NCBI GenBank assembly: GCA_946479725.1
Contig: CAMLHB010000087.1
Location: forward strand, 1 to 8,851
Direction of reading: 5' to 3'
Source: an uncultured Actinomycetes bacterium
GTDB lineage: Bacteria; Actinomycetota; Thermoleophilia; Solirubrobacterales; 70-9
DNA length: 8,851 nt
A program made the translations under genes and the position numbers. The notes beneath the pieces were generated by a model. The model had not been told where the DNA came from. It made no database searches and worked only from the letters and a program-made list of their open reading frames with translations. Shown here piece after piece: positions 7,149 through 8,851 of this stretch (positions within the stretch are counted from its first letter, which is position 1; each line of letters opens with the position of its first letter).

Positions 7149-8219
7149 GTGCGGACGGTCGTGGAGAGCCGCCAGCCATTCCTGCACCGGTTGGGCGAAG
7201 TGGGCGCGCGTGTCGGCAAAAGGCCGCCGCGCAGCCGCAGGGTCCGCCTCGCCCTCCAGATCGGCCTCGCCGTCGTGATCTTCGGCTTCCTCGTCCTGAC
7301 CGTGATCAGCCAGTGGGGGGAGATCAAGGACGAAGGCATCCACTTTCACGTCGGCTGGCTGGTCCCGGCGCTCGCCATCCTGCCGTTCTTCTACGTCCTC
7401 AGCGCCTACGGCTGGGACCTGGCGCTGCGCTTCCTCGGCTATCCGATCGGCTTCGGCCGCGCCCAGGTCGCCTGGGGGCAGCCGCTGCTGGCGCGCTACG
7501 TGCCCGGCAGCGTCCTCTACGTGCTGGGCCGGGTGCTGCTCTCCGAACGGGCCGGGATCCCGCGGCGGATCACGATCGCCAGCATCGTCTACGAACAGGC
7601 GATCTCGGCGACCTCGGCGGTGGTCGTCGCCTCCTACTTCATCGTCAAGCACCCCGACCTCCAGGGCCACGCCTACCGCTGGGCGGTGCTGCTGCTGATC
7701 CCGGCGGCGATCACCCTCCTGCACCCGAAGGTGTTCGGGCCGCTGGCGAACCGGGTCCTGCGCATGTTCGGCCGCGAGCCGCTGCCGGCGGTGATCTCCC
7801 TGCAGGGGGTGCTCGCGCTGATCGCCTTCTACTCGCTGAACTGGCTGGTGATGGCTCTCGGGGTCTACTGCGTCGCCCGCTCGGTCACCTTCATCCCCAC
7901 CGAGGACATCCTCCTGGTTGGCTCGGCGCAGGCGATCGGCTACTTCGCCGCGTTGGTTACGTTGATCGCCCCGGCCGGGCTCGGCCCCAAAGACGCGGCT
8001 TTCGCCTGGGGGATGAAGGCGGCGCTGCCGACCCGGAGCTTCGCCCTCGGGTCGCTGATCGCGATCGCGGTGCGGGGGGTGCTGACGGTGGCGGAATTGA
8101 TCTACGTCGGGATCGTTACGACGTTGGGGCGGCGCGAGGGGTGGAGTGTGCAGACCGGGATCTTGCACGCCTCTCCCGAGGAGGAAGAGGCGGAGAGACA
8201 GGCCGCGGCTCGTTCGTAG
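7149..8219 (+). CDS. Multi-pass membrane protein of the LPG synthase transmembrane / UPF0104 family
   Basis: The 356-residue product has a basic cytoplasmic N terminus (1-33) followed by about seven hydrophobic segments (roughly 34-53, 70-93, 152-165, 178-192, 219-243, 258-276 and 299-325) and an acidic C-terminal tail with five Glu in a row after Pro343. Family-like landmarks are YVPGSVLYVLGRVLL (117-131), Glu149 in VYEQ, and APAGLGPKDAAF (274-285), the position where relatives carry a PGGLG-x-x-E motif; Asp282 replaces the usual Glu. Relatives include the membrane half of lysylphosphatidylglycerol synthases and flippase or lipid-modification proteins next to glycosyltransferases. No soluble aminoacyl-transferase domain is attached, so lysine transfer should not be assumed. 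GTG at 7149 is the longest homology-neutral start; GTG at 7161 (352 residues) fits a putative promoter better. The convergent neighbour is a polyprenol-phosphate-sugar glycosyltransferase, consistent with envelope glycolipid work. Confidence 0.82.
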   Translation: MRTVVESRQPFLHRLGEVGARVGKRPPRSRRVRLALQIGLAVVIFGFLVLTVISQWGEIKDEGIHFHVGWLVPALAILPFFYVLSAYGWDLALRFLGYPIGFGRAQVAWGQPLLARYVPGSVLYVLGRVLLSERAGIPRRITIASIVYEQAISATSAVVVASYFIVKHPDLQGHAYRWAVLLLIPAAITLLHPKVFGPLANRVLRMFGREPLPAVISLQGVLALIAFYSLNWLVMALGVYCVARSVTFIPTEDILLVGSAQAIGYFAALVTLIAPAGLGPKDAAFAWGMKAALPTRSFALGSLIAIAVRGVLTVAELIYVGIVTTLGRREGWSVQTGILHASPEEEEAERQAAARS

Positions 8220-8233
8220 CGCTTTCGGGAGGA

Positions 8234-8343
8234 CGGGAACCTGACCCCCTCCTCTCTCAACTTGCTCGGGTGAAGCGTCGGGGGCCGGTCCGAGTTTCGC
8301 CTGCCCGAGAAGTACAAGCCGTTCGGAGGGGGTCAGGTTCCCG
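8234..8343. repeat. Nested inverted-repeat element (REP/REPIN- or MITE-like)
   Basis: The outer arms 8234-8252 and 8325-8343 are perfect 19-bp inverted repeats carrying GGGAACCTGACCCC. They extend imperfectly outward (TTCG...GG...GGG on both sides, about 8224 to 8349). Inside is a second inverted repeat: ACTT plus CTCGGG (8260-8270, one bulged G) against CCCGAGAAGT (8304-8313). The whole folds as a two-level hairpin and fills the 145-bp gap between two convergent genes. Arms with this GGTCAGGTTCC-type sequence resemble REP-like elements moved by Y1/RAYT transposases, but that link is from memory of the motif. The element may also end transcription in both directions. Confidence 0.7.
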
Positions 8344-8364
8344 CCTTCGAACGCCGGGCAGGGC

Positions 8365-8851
8365 TCAGAGTGGGATGCGGGCGCCTAGTTGGTACGCGGT
8401 CAGGGCGAGGGTGAGCAGCTGTAGGAGGCGGTCTCTGGAGGTGGCGGCTAGGGGGAGGAGCCAGATTAGGTACCAGGGGAGGAGCCAGGCGGTGGCTAGG
8501 AGGAGGGCGAGGGTGGCCCAGGCGGAGGCGCGGAGCCAGTCGTTGCCACGCCAGGTCCAGGCGAGGAGGTAGCCGATCGTCGCTGCGAAGAGGACGGCCG
8601 CGGCGAGCCGGGTCAGGTCGGAGTCGAGGCCGGTCAGGCGGGCGGCGAGGATCGGGATGCTCATGTGGCTCGTCCGGCTCTGGTTCTCGCCGGCGAGCTC
8701 GAACCCGTGCAGCCAGTGCCAGCCGAAGGCGAGCCATGACGCCACCCCAATCGCCACCGTCGCGGCCAGTGCCCCGGCAAACAACCCGCCGACGGGACGA
8801 TTTCGGTCCATATAGGACCGTTTTCGTCCCGTCGGCGGGGAGTTGTGGGCG
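8365..8851 (-). CDS. C-terminal part of an MptB/GT87-like polyprenol-phosphate-sugar glycosyltransferase (partial)
   Basis: The frame is open from the right window edge to TGA at 8365-8367 (162 codons). It has a hydrophobic segment just after the Met at 8811, then a loop with ENQSRTSHMSIPILAARLTGL resembling the conserved QQ..V..HSVP..L..LLGL loop of MptB-like enzymes, two or three more membrane helices, and the signature TAWLLPWYLIWLLPLAA typical of C-GT-fold enzymes that use polyprenyl-phosphate mannose or arabinose. The catalytic N-terminal half is absent from the window. ATG at 8811 exists, but complete family members are 400 residues or more, so the gene either starts beyond the edge or is a truncated remnant. 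Codon use is unlike its neighbours: five CTA and one AGA occur in the last 50 or so codons. A large hairpin lies within the frame at 8781-8846. Confidence 0.6.
   Translation of the reverse strand, partial: AHNSPPTGRKRSYMDRNRPVGGLFAGALAATVAIGVASWLAFGWHWLHGFELAGENQSRTSHMSIPILAARLTGLDSDLTRLAAAVLFAATIGYLLAWTWRGNDWLRASAWATLALLLATAWLLPWYLIWLLPLAATSRDRLLQLLTLALTAYQLGARIPL
8781..8846. repeat. Imperfect 25-nt inverted repeat (hairpin) inside the glycosyltransferase frame
   Basis: Arms 8785-8809 and 8815-8839 pair at 22 of 25 positions around the 5-nt loop ATATA. The three mismatches are consecutive (TTT opposite TTT). Beyond a 3-nt bulge the pairing resumes with ACAAC (8781-8785) and GTTGT (8842-8846). 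The in-frame ATG at 8811 falls in the loop. In the minus-strand frame the repeat is read as protein without a stop. It could be an inserted palindromic element, a recombination or regulator site at a truncated gene start, or a fold-back assembly artefact near the edge. Confidence 0.65.

Noticed and set aside
7124..7339. N-terminal extension of thiL
   Set aside because: The extension is antisense to the divergent membrane-protein gene and precedes the point where ThiL homology starts (MGEFELL).
6330..8168. A 612-codon minus-strand frame across thiL and the membrane-protein gene
   Set aside because: It crosses two well-supported genes, is Arg/Asp/Pro-rich and lacks any recognisable domain; typical of GC-rich frame shadows.

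Overview
The window comes from a very GC-rich genome, roughly two thirds GC. Gene starts are often GTG or TTG, and several genes lack a Shine-Dalgarno sequence where one would be expected. Protein content and style (GT20 and TreT-type trehalose enzymes, an MprAB/PepD-like operon, an MptB-like glycosyltransferase, a small FlgM-like protein) suggest an actinobacterium, most likely class Thermoleophilia (Solirubrobacterales-like). That placement is an inference from protein style, not a search result.

Layout. Positions 1-150 (minus) hold the start of a small membrane-anchored protein that runs off the left edge. Positions 187-2935 (minus) hold two trehalose genes: a TreT-like trehalose synthase (GT4) followed by an OtsA-like trehalose-6-phosphate synthase (GT20). 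Positions 3000-5916 (minus) hold a tight three-gene envelope-stress operon: OmpR-type response regulator, histidine kinase with almost no extracellular loop, and HtrA-type lipoprotein protease. It resembles mycobacterial mprA-mprB-pepD. Divergent from it, 5998-6195 (plus) encodes a small FlgM-like protein whose 3' end overlaps the convergent thiL gene (6134-7123, minus; thiamine-monophosphate kinase). Divergent from thiL by only 25 bp is an LPG-synthase/UPF0104-type multi-pass membrane protein (7149-8219, plus). The right end (8365-8851, minus) is the C-terminal part of an MptB/GT87-like polyprenol-phosphate-sugar glycosyltransferase.

Non-coding structure. The gene gaps are very short but structured. 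The 5-mer CTAAG/CTTAG occurs seven times by eye, every time in a gap, and two copies sit in a 12-bp tandem repeat before otsA. In some gaps an overlapping TANNNT hexamer lies 7-8 nt before the start codon, which suggests leaderless promoters. Perfect 20-bp GC palindromes follow the stop codons of htrA and treT. The 145-bp gap at 8220-8364 holds a nested inverted-repeat element with perfect 19-bp arms, like a REP/REPIN or small non-autonomous mobile element. A second imperfect hairpin (25-nt arms, 5-nt loop) lies inside the glycosyltransferase reading frame at the right edge.

Function. The trehalose pair and the two-component/HtrA operon both fit osmotic, desiccation and envelope stress. The right-hand membrane genes fit lipid or cell-wall glycan work. 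I do not see a clearly new multi-gene system. The most unusual signals are the gap-restricted CTAAG motif and the two inverted-repeat structures at the right end.
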